From assembly GCA_000827325.1 (NCBI GenBank), contig KN832877.1, positions 1,054,001-1,118,000 on the forward strand: a DNA stretch of 64,000 bases, written 5' to 3'. Source of the stretch: Oidiodendron maius Zn (taxonomy: Eukaryota > Ascomycota > Leotiomycetes > Myxotrichaceae). Below, in pieces: positions 13,270 through 24,655 of the stretch. Each line of letters begins with the position of its first letter. Position 1 is the first letter of the stretch. The translations under genes were made by a program, and so were the position numbers. A model generated the notes under the pieces. That model did not search any database and was not told the DNA's origin. It saw only the letters and a program-made list of their open reading frames with translations.

Positions 13270-16200
13270 TTAACTCCTCCCACTACCTCCCCAACTACTT
13301 CCTCCCCAGCTCCCTATCTTCTCCCCCACGCCGCCCAACCATTTCGGCCATCCCTTCCCAACCCTCATCCGCAACCGCCCTTCCACAATCGCCTCCACGC
13401 CATTAATAACTCCAAACGTACCGCTCCCGATCGCCCGGAACAGCGCCAGGCCGGCCACGCTCCAGAGGATAAATCTCAGGTAGAAATTATCCCCTACGGC
13501 AGTGGCGCCGTATGCTTCGCTTACCGCCATCGCGAGGATTGCATTTGCGATCATCCATGAGAGGACCATGTACGTGCGGACGTTCTTGTAGTAGTCTTCC
13601 TGTTGCTGGGATTCTGAGACGGGCGGGGCCGGCACCTCGACTCGGTCGCGGAGGTTGCGTAGGGCTTCGTCGTAGCCGGAATCGATGTCTAGCTGCTCAG
13701 AGGGCATTTCCAGCTCGACAGTGCCTCCTCCTTTCCCATGGCCGCGTGCGACACCGAGGTCGGTGTGGATGACGTTGTCGCCCTTAGTGCCCCAGGTGAC
13801 ATCGTGGGTGTTGCAGAAGGCGTACACTTGGAGCGTGCAGATGTATGAGGGTAGAAGTAAGAAGTATTGCCCTGCCGAGGTGAACATGTGCCAGGGGTCT
13901 AGGTAGAGGAAGGACATGAGGAAGTAGAGACCGATCGTGGATGATATGGAGACGATGAGGTTGGTGAAGATGTTGTTCCCCAGAGCGATGCTGGAGTGGG
14001 TTGTGAGTTGCCGGACGATAATGTAGATGCATGCGAAGGTGTTGTACGCCATGATGATGCCGTAGATGACCATGGAAGCCATGTACAGCTTCTTTGCGCC
14101 CTGTGGCCGGTTGCCCATGGACAGGATGAACTGCGTGCAGATGAGGAGAATGCAGGTGTACCGCAGGATCACGAAGATATACAGGCCGATATGATGACCG
14201 AACGGGTCAACTGTGGGATCGGACAACGAGCCGGCGACGAAGTAGAAGGTGAGATAGAAGTTGGCCAGGGAGAAGAACGTGAATAGCAGATTGACGAATT
14301 GGTATACAAACTCAATATGGAGGAGGATCTTGCGGGTCATGGTGTGGTCAGTCTGCCAGACCTGGCGGAAATGTACAAGAGAATAGACTGCCGCAAAGAA
14401 CGCCCCGTTGAGCCATCTCCTGCGCTGGGACACGAATTCCGGGACGGCATCTAACCAGTCAATAAAACTCAAGTAAAATCATAAATTTAAAGGGGGGGTT
14501 TTAACATAAAAAATAAGTATGACTTACCTGGCACATCAGTCTCTCCCGTACAACTCTTGACATACTTCAGAACCCATCTCTCATCTCTCTTCGCAATCAA
14601 CTCCCAGCAAAGAATCCTGTCCTCCGCAAGGTACATATTCGCCGTGAATACATCCGCATTCTGGCCATGCAGCTGCTCCCCCTTAAAATACTGACTCAAC
14701 GGCCCATGGCCGGTATGGTCATTCTGCAGTGCATGATATCTGTACGCGCTCAATGCGCCGGGAAGCACGGTGATGTAGCCGAACACACTCTCCAGCGGCT
14801 TGTCCAGGATGTTGGACATCTTGTACTCAAAGTTCTGGGAGGCGACAAGAGGGTTGAGAAGGCCCGTGCCGTACTTGCCCTTCATGGCTTTGATCTCTCC
14901 GCACGCGCCCGCAACATTGGAGTCCGTGTCGAAGGCCTTCCACAAATGATACAGCGAAGTAGAGCCCGGCTTCGTCCCGACATCCAGCAGGATGCAGATG
15001 TTTGGTGTGAGAGCTCGTCCAAAAGCGTTGAAGAACCACCTATGGGAGTTCAGCTTCTTGGCATTTTTTTCCTTTAGACAGAAGATCATCTGGCATGGTA
15101 CGATGCCCTTCTCCGCGCCCTTGAACTTGAGATCCGAGTCGAGGGAGACCTGCGTCGTGTACTCGTAAACATGCGCTTGCACCTCCTTCTGATTAACGAG
15201 ATTCTTAGCTATGCCGTCTTGATAGACTCCCATAGCCGCCAGGGCATCTAGAGTCCTAGGGTGGACTTTTTGCCGTCCATCAGACACGATACAGACCACG
15301 ATCTTTTGCCACCCATTCTCGCCCCAGGTGCGGGATTTTGATCGTGAGCAAAAATGTGAGATGTTCTTCATGACCGCGTGCATCGTCCTTGTGAAGTCGA
15401 TCTCGTTCTCATTGTACATGGTCACGCAGATAAACAGCTCTGTATCTCTTGCAGTGGCTCCAATATTCTGGCGCAGCTTATACCCCTTTGAAACAAAATC
15501 ATCTGGATCGCACGTAACCGCCGTGTATCGCATATGTGTGAACTCAACCTCATCTCTCCTGGGAAGGAAACTATACAGAATCGTAGGGATCTTGCACTCG
15601 AGGATCAGCTCGCCATTAATTAGCCGCACCTCCTTCTTCGCCATCTGCGCCTGTCTCGCGCCTCTCCTCTCCTGTCGCCCATCTGGCGCGGGCCCAATAT
15701 GCTGGACGAACTCCTTCGGCTCATCAAGATTCACATCCTCCGTCAGCGTCTCGCTAGACATGTATGACTCTCTGGCGCGAAGGCTGTGCTTGAAATCCTT
15801 TTCCGAAAAGTTATCCGGTGCGAAAACATCATCGCCGTCAGCAATGTCTCCACCGAGGGGAATATGTACTGTCGCATCATCCCCAAATGCCGATCCATGA
15901 GCCGATGTCCGCGGCCCGGAGAACAGTGGCGCGGGAGGCAGTGGTCGCCGTGGGCTTCCCCCGTACTGACTGGATGGCGTGCCCGGTCTCGGAGAGCCGT
16001 TCAGGTCTGCAGGCTCGAACTGCGCATTTGCTGGAGGAGGGCGTCCATAATCCACGGAGGCTCTGGAAGGAGACCACGACCTGGTCGGCGAAATGCGGCC
16101 GCTCTGAGAATAGGGGATGTATGTGGTGTCTGCCACTAGCGGCGGGGCGGAATCAACAATCGACGGGGCGCGAGAATGCGAGGACCGCACGCTGGGCTGG

Positions 16201-16672
16201 TAGGAGCGGCGCGGGATGGAGTGACTGGAAGTTTGTAAGCACTTGTTATTGCTACTACTCAACTGACACTCTGTATAAGAAGGAGGAGATAGAGATTTGA
16301 CAGGGCCGGTGCTGCGGAGTGGCTTCTGCGCGACGGCCCGTCTAGGAGTGTCGGCAGCAACTCGACCATATTAGCTGGATCTGCTGCTGGTGCCTTGCAC
16401 AGCTGGCAGGATGAGCCGGCCTCCTCCTCTTCCTTGAGAGAGGAGAGGTGCTCGGGAGTGGAGACGTCCTGGCGTCTAGGTCGGAGCAGCACTGCGAGAG
16501 GGCGCGGGACAAAATGCTCTGGTACGTACGGGTGGCCGCTAGGCTCGTCCATGGAGGTCAGAAGTCTAATCCTCGAGCCATTGACCTCATCGGGGGTGGA
16601 GGCATGATCTTCTGTGTAGGAGGGTGGCTCTGAGTAGAGCGGTGCTCGAGAAGGTGTGTTTGGGCGATCCAT
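13270..16672 (-). CDS. chsB: Chitin synthase, class III type
   Basis: This plasma-membrane glycosyltransferase (GT2) polymerises UDP-GlcNAc into wall chitin. Confident exons are 14528-16224 and 13270-14450, joined over a 77-nt intron inside the GETDVPD motif. The catalytic core shows [19 protein letters not shown] and the product-binding [13 protein letters not shown]. Several membrane segments follow, then the hydrophilic [20 protein letters not shown] tail typical of class III enzymes (Aspergillus nidulans ChsB, A. fumigatus ChsG). The N-terminus is a Pro/Ser-rich disordered region ([17 protein letters not shown]). A likely first exon starts at ATG 16672 ([19 protein letters not shown]). 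It can splice in phase from 16530 to 16224 over an unusually long 305-nt intron, giving about 1,006 residues. An additional small exon inside that interval is possible. Class assignment is from sequence likeness. The gene symbol follows A. nidulans, and paralogues exist in many species. Confidence 0.93.
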
Positions 16673-17518
16673 TTTAAATAACGGCGGACCTTCACCAGGT
16701 GCCCGTCTGCAGCGTCAAAAAAAGAAAGTTAATTCAGCATGGGAAGGTCGACCTCATGCAAAAGGATATATTGTAGATATGCACTGCAGATGTAGTGTTG
16801 ATATGAAGAATGTGAAGCTCGGGTCGGCGATTGTCGTGCGTTGACCCCAGCAATATTGTCTCAGTGTGGAGTTTGTGGTTTCCACGGCAACGACATCACA
16901 TCAAACTTGGCCCGGGTACCTGGCGCTAAACAGCTCGGGAGATCCAGGCAATCGCAAGGGCCGTTCCGGACGACGTTAAAAATAATATCAGGTTTGCGGA
17001 GGCTGGCGGCTAGACATACACTTGCCTGTGGAGTACGCGCACAAAGATACAGAGTTGTTTCACCTTTCCTTCGCAGGAGGTACAGTACACGATTGAGTAG
17101 ACTTCAGGATTATGGTGAGATTTCATTTAATTTCCGCTACATTACTGCCTCCCCGCGGCCGGGATGGCAGGGCTTTTAATGAGAAAATCTTTGTATCGCT
17201 CGATCATGACAATCACGGCAATCACGAGGCATTACTCCTGCCTCCTATCCTCCGCAAATCCCGCTTCCGCTCCAAGAGAAATGTAAGCCTCTGATCGGGC
17301 TGCCCACCAGAAACAGTGGCGGGGGCCTTCTATCGATTCACGAGGGGGTATGGTGGCGGTACCCAACGCCGAGATGAAGTGCTGTATGAAAGGAAAGGTT
17401 TATGTGGCGGCAAGGGATCGCCGTAGCGCTTTAGGGTGTGGTATCGTACAGGTGAGACAGGTGGGGGGATATTGCTTTTTCGCGGGCAGATTTCGCAGAT
17501 TACATCACGTCAACGAGA
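16673..17518. other. Intergenic region upstream of chitin synthase
   Basis: This 846-nt space lies between the chitin synthase start and the MSB2 stop, both on the minus strand, so it should hold the chitin synthase promoter and the MSB2 3' UTR. Only short incoherent ORFs are present. No clear TATA box or repeat was recognised. Confidence 0.6.
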
Positions 17519-19564
17519 TCAGTTCCAGCCAAGAGAGTTCTCTGCCATCATTGGTCCCGAGATCTGTTGTGTGCGGGCCGAGTGGCTGCCGCTGGTTCCA
17601 CTGCCCCGGCTGTTCCTATCGCGGCTTGACTCTCCTGGTGTGGTGCGGCCACCCGACATGAGTGCGTTAGCACCGCCCAGGAGGGCTGGGCTCCCCGACT
17701 GCATCATCTCTGGTCCACCGAAAGTAGAGCTTGAGCGGCGATGTTCCTGTCTGCGCTTCTTGTACCGACGAGCAATGAAGAACATGGCTGCACCATAGGC
17801 GGCGGCACCTCCAACGGCAGCGGCAGCGATGCCGACAGTCGACTTCATAGCTGACGAGGTCTGCTTTTGCTGAGCCCCGGCACCGAAGGGGCCCGAACCT
17901 TCAGATTCTGGGGTGGGCGTAGTGGAGCCGGTGTTGGTCGATACTCCGCCTGGTAGGCCGGTGCCTGGGGTTAGAGGGATGGACGGATCAATAAAATTCA
18001 TGAGCTGGTTGACGCTTTGATCAGGGTCGTTGTACAGCGGGGAGGTGGGGATGTGCAGATCCAGGGAGAGCGTGTTAAGTTCGCTGGTCGGGATGAAAGC
18101 CATGGCTAGAGTTGTAATATAGCCTAGGCGTTGCGTGGTGTCAAGCGGAACGAGGCTCTGCATCACTATCTGCTCTGCTTGTAATCCTAGGCCGTACGCA
18201 AGCCCCATGGGGAGCCACTGGAATATCTGGGCGGACGTGATCGGGTGGGCAACGACAAACGCGTAGTTCAGCGGGAAGAGGAAACCAATCTGGATCAGAG
18301 TCGTGCCGGTAGGTGTGCTAGAGGGGGATCCATTAGGAGGTGAGATGACCTTGGGGATGCTAGACGGGACGCCCGTTGGGGCCGCAGCGGTTCCAGTTCC
18401 AGCGCTAACGGACGAGGCCACAATGATCGAACCCGGCAGCCACGATGTGGCCGTGTTGGTCCCTGTAGGCACGATAGACTGGGGAGCCGGAGTCGTAGGT
18501 GTCACCGTGACCAGGCTGATCGAGGCTGTAGTCGAGAGTGTGGGAAGGGAGGTAGGCTTGGAGAGGGAGACCGTACCATTGGAAGATGCCGTGAAGCTGG
18601 TCGTAGCGAATGAGGTCGGGCTCGTCACAGTGGCATTCGAAGAGACGGTAGCCGGGCCAGTCGAGTTAATTGATGTGATCGTCGTGGGCAAGGCAGTTGC
18701 CGTGGTATTGGTAGAGGTTGTGATCGGGGTAGTGGTAGTATCCGTGCCCAAGATACTGGAGAGGATGCTACCCAGACCAGTCGAGGACGCGGACGCGGAC
18801 GAGGACGACACCGTGGGGATGATTCCGCCCAGAATCGAGGAGAGCAAATTTCCACCACCGCTGCTCGATGAGGTGATAGTAGGGTCAGACGAAGATGAGG
18901 TAGTCGATCCCGTGGGGAGCACAGTCGGGAGGGTTAAGGTTGGAAGGGTCAAGCTTAGTCCCAGCAGGCCACCGCCGCTCGAAGACGAGGTGGTGATCGT
19001 GGCGTCGTTCGCGCTGGTGGTGGTAGTAGTGGTCGTCGTCGCCGATGCACCTGAAGACGTCCCTGGGCCAAACAACCCGCTCAAGAGATCACTCAGAAGG
19101 TTATCGTCGCTCGAGGTGGTCGGCGTGGGCGTCGTGGGCGTCGTGGTCGTCGTGGTAGTCGTGTCCGAAGTGACCACGCCCCCCGGGAGAAAGGTGATGG
19201 CAGAGCTTTGGCCAGCGCTGGCTGTCGATTTCGAGCTGGACTTGGTGGTCGAGTGCTTCTTGGAGCTCGTCTTGGAACTTGTCGTGGACGGTGTCGGCTG
19301 GACGATGACGGGCGGGATGATAGCGCCCGTCCCTGTAGGGTTGAGTAGATCGGACAGGACGTCCGTCCCACCGAATGGCAACCCGAACAAGCCGCTCAAT
19401 CCATCACGGGCGCGATTAGGGGAGACAGGACTCGCAGGTGTCGCATTGCTGACCACGCGCTTTATCTGGCGGGGGAAATAGTATCGTGGGCGCTCGACTT
19501 CAGCCTCAGCGCTGGCGACAGTCACGACGGCCAGTGAGGCGGCCAGGACCATAGGGGCGCGCAT
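17519..19564 (-). CDS. msb2: Msb2-type signalling mucin
   Basis: This is a transmembrane mucin sensor that, in filamentous fungi, feeds Cdc42 and the Fus3/Kss1-type MAP kinase pathway for surface sensing and invasive growth. The 681-residue single-exon protein starts with a hydrophobic signal peptide (MRAPMVLAASLAVVTVASA). It continues as a long Ser/Thr-rich mucin region (about residues 45-410, with runs of T and S that should be heavily O-glycosylated). Then comes the conserved Msb2 extracellular domain (about 425-534, containing GFLFPLNYAFVV and DTTQRLGYITTLAMAFIP). A single membrane helix (about 575-598) precedes a basic 83-residue cytoplasmic tail starting RRYKKRRQEHRR. The architecture and conserved domain match Msb2 rather than Hkr1 or a generic GPI mannoprotein. 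The antisense strand carries a long spurious ORF caused by the T/S codon bias. Confidence 0.9.
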   Translation of the reverse strand: MRAPMVLAASLAVVTVASAEAEVERPRYYFPRQIKRVVSNATPASPVSPNRARDGLSGLFGLPFGGTDVLSDLLNPTGTGAIIPPVIVQPTPSTTSSKTSSKKHSTTKSSSKSTASAGQSSAITFLPGGVVTSDTTTTTTTTPTTPTPTTSSDDNLLSDLLSGLFGPGTSSGASATTTTTTTTSANDATITTSSSSGGGLLGLSLTLPTLTLPTVLPTGSTTSSSSDPTITSSSSGGGNLLSSILGGIIPTVSSSSASASSTGLGSILSSILGTDTTTTPITTSTNTTATALPTTITSINSTGPATVSSNATVTSPTSFATTSFTASSNGTVSLSKPTSLPTLSTTASISLVTVTPTTPAPQSIVPTGTNTATSWLPGSIIVASSVSAGTGTAAAPTGVPSSIPKVISPPNGSPSSTPTGTTLIQIGFLFPLNYAFVVAHPITSAQIFQWLPMGLAYGLGLQAEQIVMQSLVPLDTTQRLGYITTLAMAFIPTSELNTLSLDLHIPTSPLYNDPDQSVNQLMNFIDPSIPLTPGTGLPGGVSTNTGSTTPTPESEGSGPFGAGAQQKQTSSAMKSTVGIAAAAVGGAAAYGAAMFFIARRYKKRRQEHRRSSSTFGGPEMMQSGSPALLGGANALMSGGRTTPGESSRDRNSRGSGTSGSHSARTQQISGPMMAENSLGWN

Positions 19565-22500
19565 CTTTCCCGTTTTGCGTCTGGTCTTCGAGGAGATCGG
19601 GGCCAGGACAGTTCTATATGAGGAGGGCCTTGCGGGGAGAGGGAACGATCGTCGGACTGTCCGAGGTCAGTGGAGGGGGAGGAGGATCGCGGCGCGGAGG
19701 AACCGACTTGTATCAGTGGCGATTGAGGAACGAATGGACTTGACAAATTGTCAAAACGAGCGAGACTGCGCGAGGGAGGAGTTAGCGGGCGTGTTCATCT
19801 GAAAAGGACCGGATCGGAGGCATGGTGATGGTGTTGTAGTGATTGTGCGACGGCTGAGAGCAGCAGCACGGCCCAGGCCAGCTCAGCTTCCCCCAAATAA
19901 ATTCACTCTTGGAAGATTTCCCCAATCTCTGCGTTTCTCGATATGGACGAAAGAAATTCAATAACCCACACACCTTGCAGATTACTACAGCACGAGCAGG
20001 TGCGAACAGAGGCAGGCGAGAATTCCAAAGGAGTGTAGTGACGAAAAGTCGTCGGGGGGCGGCGATCGCGCGCGGGAGGCCTATGCAGTCGATGCGATGG
20101 GGGGAATTATCGGGCGAACAGCATTATCTTGGAGGCCTCCGGAGGCACTCAGGAGAAGTGAAGAGGAGGAGGAAGAGGTCAGACGTGGGCAGGAGAGAGG
20201 GATAGCGAGAGAAGTCTGTCGTCCTGGAAGAGAAGGAGGGAGAGGGAGGAGAGGGAGATGAGAAACAAAAGGGCGGGAGGACGGGGGAAATTGCGGTTGT
20301 GGAAATGGGTGCCTGAGGCTTGCGGGGTGATAATTATAACGGGAGGGCGGCGGTACAGGAGCAAGTCGGTCATACTGGGCATGGTATGGGTGTGGACGTG
20401 GGACGGTTGTAGTGTACCAGGTCTCGAGGTACAGTACACACTGACCCCCAGGCACGGTAAAAACGGTAATAGCAGAGAGAGACGGAGGTATCACACACCC
20501 GGAGTCAGAGAGCGATGAACAACAGACACCCAGCTGCGCCCCCTTTGCGCCCTGGACACCATTTCCTGCATTTGGGGCCACGTAGGGTCCCTCGAGAGTT
20601 GGGTATATTGGCATGGCTCTGCCTGCATTCCATTGTCCATCATGGATCTATTCCTCCCTCTTCTCTTTCCTCCTGTCTTTCTCTCTTCTTTTCCTTCTTT
20701 CTCTCCTCGTCTCCTCCACCATCTCCTCATTTAGCTCCATCCAGGCACCGTCCAGGGTGTGCCCGCGCGCCATGTAACCGGCCGGCCCTTCGCCCCCGCC
20801 CTGATTGGCCCATCACCCGGCGCCGTGTGGGTATTATTATCCTTCTTTAATCTACTTTCATTTCATCCACCCAATCACCCCCCCTCTCCATCTCCACCGC
20901 GTATTCGCGCTCTCGCTCGTCCTGCGCCCATCAGCATCAGCACCAGCATCAGCCAAAGCCACCACCGCGGCTAGCACGGTACTGTACTGTACACTACAAC
21001 CTGTTTTTCTAGTCCTTCGTACTCGTGTGGTATGGTATGTATTCCCCTCTCGTGTCTATCTCGCCATTGTATATCCGTCTCCACAAATCAAACACCACTG
21101 GTAAGATCCCTTCTCCCTTCACAGACCCCCTTTCTGCCTCTTCATCATCTTCTTCTTCTTCCTCCTCCTCCGCCTCCTCGCCTCCTCGTTTCACCCACGC
21201 CCCCGTTTTGGCCCCTCTCCTCCCAACCCCCGTCCCCGTCAATTCGTCGCCAAGCTGTCCATCTTTCCTTCTCCCTTACCTCGGAAATTAAATCACGTGG
21301 TATTGTGGACATGGCCTTCAGTCTCGGTCCTGACCAGCCCGAGCGACACCTTCCACTCGCCCACGCGCCTGCCGCCTGCATAAAACCCCATTCCACCGTC
21401 CTTCCAATCCATTGCGGAAGAGGGCGAAAGGAGGAAATATGCGGAGTGGTTTCTGGCTGTGCTGGCAGGCGGGTGTTTTCCGACGCATGAAATCTTGAAA
21501 TTTTCGCACCTCGGCGACACCATTGTAGAATCGCATACCTACCTCAACTAGGTAAAGACCAAGTTGCTGTGCCTAAACACTGCTCTTCCTCCTGCTCAAT
21601 CCTTCGGCACGAGAAAATCTTTTTATCTACCACTCACCATGTGGTGCACATAGCAAACACCGGCCATGATTCACCTCGCACAACATCGCGCTCCTACATT
21701 CCATCCCAAATTCTGCCGAGCCCCACCGAGACTAACAAGACCGCACTGAACAGTGGTGTCGTCGATCCCCGATGGCCCTTCTTCGCATATCCACCAGCTT
21801 CTAAAATCACGTGGGGATCGACCATGCCTGTGTGATGACCTTGGCTCGGCGTGCATATACTAATGCCTAGGTCTAAAAGGATGTGGCTCTGGATGCGCGC
21901 TCGTAATATGGTTGAAAGAAAAGCTCAATTTGTCTTGGATCTAGTCGGGTTTCGTACGCGGAGAGATGGAAGGCCGTTGGGGAATGTGGTGAGTAGTGAG
22001 TGTGCCTGGCGAATTAGTACCTGCGTGATGTGCGCGATATATTGTGCATGTCAAATACCTCTTCGGCCGAAAACTTGAGAGGTGCAGAAGAGGATATCAA
22101 CCTTAACATTTACTTGCGCCTTATCCCATCACCATTCATCTAACTTACACCATTCATGTCAATGGGATTTTCCCGTAATATGCCATCGACTACTTTCGTC
22201 CTACCTCGACGCAAGCAGCAATCCCAGCCATCCCTTACCTCCCCACCCTGCCCAAAAGTCACCTAATCAAGCCCGCCCAGCTCTGCTTCCTAACCTCCCA
22301 CCCTCAGTCAGACGGTACGGAGTACTAGATAGGGAACGTCCCTGCCCAGTTCCCGTTCCGCTCAAGCCGCTCCAACCTACAATTCACCAAGCCATTTCCC
22401 GCGCGTCCTGTCCCACGATTACAGTACACCCGCCACAAGCCATCCCTTACCCAACTTCCACTTCCACCCAGCCAGCGCAACACCTCATGCATCAACCATA

Positions 22501-24655
22501 TGAGTATTGGTTCGCGAGACTTTGGTTCGTTTGATTTGGGATGTTTGGAGTTACCATGAACTGAGAGTTTGCGACATGCTGTACCGTGCAGTGTTTTGAT
22601 CGGCCCTGAAGCGACGTGATCTCCGCGGTAGTCGATCCAGACTGATCGAGACCCGGGGATCAGCAACGATTTACATCGACCTAGTCAAGAGCACGTTCAG
22701 CCCGTCTCATCGGCGTTTCATGCTGTGCGCTGAGAGGCCAAGATAGCTTTTACGGAGTACTGTTTTATCTACACGTGGACGACGCGAGAAGAGGAGCGGC
22801 TGCAGGGCTGTGTAACTGGGATCGTAAGGCAGCATAAAATGGCACGTCAAGTAATTGGTGCAACTTTCTCAACGATCTCAATGCCAAATCGTCATCCCGA
22901 GGTCAGCCTTATTGATACTTAGGGTTTCAAATTTCCGTCTTTCAGATTTATATGCTACTTTAACGAACACCTAAACTTAGAGGTGACGGATCAGTCTGCA
23001 GCATAATCGCTATAAACGATACTGCTGGGATTTCAGTGCAATATCCCACCGGGCTGACTAATACAAGCTGATGTCAACCGGTCAAGAATCGATTACCCCT
23101 TCTCTAATAGGGGAAGCCTAGTTTAAAATACAATAGGACTGTGTAGGTCTATTAACCTCTGAGCTGCCCAGGGTGACAGCTAAGTAAGTTGACGTAGTTG
23201 ATCAGTAAGCTGGTCTGCTAATTTTACCGCAAAAAATTCATGAATTTTAAATTATAATAACTCAGTCATTTTTTAATATTCTTGAACAAATTTCAATTCA
23301 GCAATTTATTTATATATAAAAAAGATTTGAGCTTAACTTAACTATCTATTAAGTAGTTATTAAGTTCTAAGCTCTCTTTGCTCACAATGTGTTATCTTTC
23401 CCTTCCTGTTCAGTCTAGATATTCTCAGGTTGTCGTTTTGTGCCGTCTTCGTGTACTAACATCTCGAACTTGGCTTGAAATAAAATGAGAAAGAGAAGTC
23501 TAAAGTTCTACGATTGCTTGGCAATATAACAAGAGAAATGTGACGTAACACGATCTTGCCATAGTTTCCACATCAATCTCAAAGCATCAATTCTAACCGC
23601 CGTTGGCTGTCTCCCATTTCTCTACATCACAACGACTCACTCTGCAATCCACCTTCGATGCATGACTTTCTAATATGTTATATCACATATGTCAGATAGA
23701 CATGCCGAGAAACCCCGCGGCAGCGATACTGCGTCAGTAGCCCTCGGTATCCGCAAGTCATGCAGCCTGGGCCACACGTTCGGCATCTTCCCCGAAGCGT
23801 GCCTTTTCAACATGCCTTGGCACTTTTCACTATCGATGATGAGACCAGTGAATGGGGTTCCAAATACCATACACTGGGTTGGTTATACTCTCCGGCTTAC
23901 GCACCACTAGGTTTGTTGTCGGCTAGAGAATTCTCGTGTGTGGGTGGATATGGCACCTCTGCACACATTTCAGAATATGCGATCATCTCTGAAGCAGTGC
24001 CAGATGCCGGAAATGATTTAGCAACCGCATAACTTGCAACAGTAGCAGCAACACGCTCAATCTCCTTTATGCCTTGATCTGGAGAATAGATCCGTCATAT
24101 CTTTACGTAGGACAAGAAAAAGTTGAATGATAATTAAAGCCGGCATTATCTAGATCTCCTGCACGCCGGAGTACTCAAGAGCATCAGACTCTAGTCGTCA
24201 AGCGTCCTTCTCACGTGAAAAGGGCCATGAAACTGGCACCTGGGGCAGTAGGGCACACTGCGCAATGCACTGCAACAAAATATTGGTGTCACGACCAACC
24301 ATGTGGTGCTCATGATGCAATCGCTACTCGGTCGGGGAAGAACGACATCGAAGTGCCAAGAGACAATGCACGCCGCTAGAGAACCCAGTGCGTCTGGTAT
24401 TGCGATTCGACGAGGCCTGGGCAAGCCAGAGCGGTGACGTCCCACGTTGTTCGGGTCCGACCCAACTTGGGGGGGTAATATACGCTTACACCGGGTTGCG
24501 CCAGCAAAAGCAAGCAAGGAGTGGAGCAAGAGGGAAGAGGGAGGACCCGCCTGCTGTGTGAAGCGACGACATAAGACAGATGCCCCTCGCTCCGCCTCAG
24601 CTCCTCTACCTTAGGTCTTATTTTATCAGAACCATCCCGCTCTCGATATTTTTAT
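19565..24655. other. Long divergent intergenic region (MSB2 / FKBP)
   Basis: These 5.1 kb separate the divergently transcribed MSB2 and FKBP genes. Positions 19565-20520 should hold the MSB2 promoter and leader. About 20640-20730 and 21100-21190 are nearly pure pyrimidine on the plus strand. About 22890-23380 is AT-rich with a short sequence (23041-23070) that recurs near 31131. Many short ORFs exist on both strands, but none has family likeness, coherent splicing or codon structure that I could defend. A long 5' leader or a non-coding RNA is possible; I see no proof. Confidence 0.55.
22890..23390. repeat. AT-rich tract, probable decayed (RIP-like) repeat
   Basis: The tract is markedly AT-rich against GC-richer flanks (homopolymer A/T runs around 23220-23360) and has no coding frame. 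Two short segments recur elsewhere in the window: 23041-23070 resembles 31131-31160 (24 of 30 bases identical), and 23188-23206 resembles 11280-11298. This is the look of an old transposon remnant mutated by RIP. The element family was not identified. Confidence 0.45.

Noticed and set aside
18303-19481. 392-codon plus-strand ORF antisense to MSB2
   Set aside because: It is a mirror of the Ser/Thr codon-biased mucin region: Val/Gly/Asp-rich, no domain, and fully inside the supported minus-strand gene.
20081-20614. 177-codon minus-strand ORF upstream of MSB2
   Set aside because: It ends in a purine/pyrimidine low-complexity stretch, shows no family likeness, and lies where the MSB2 promoter or leader should be.
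23689-24032. Overlapping plus-strand ORFs near 23.7-24.0 kb
   Set aside because: They are short, mutually overlapping in different frames, without splice continuity or recognisable residues.
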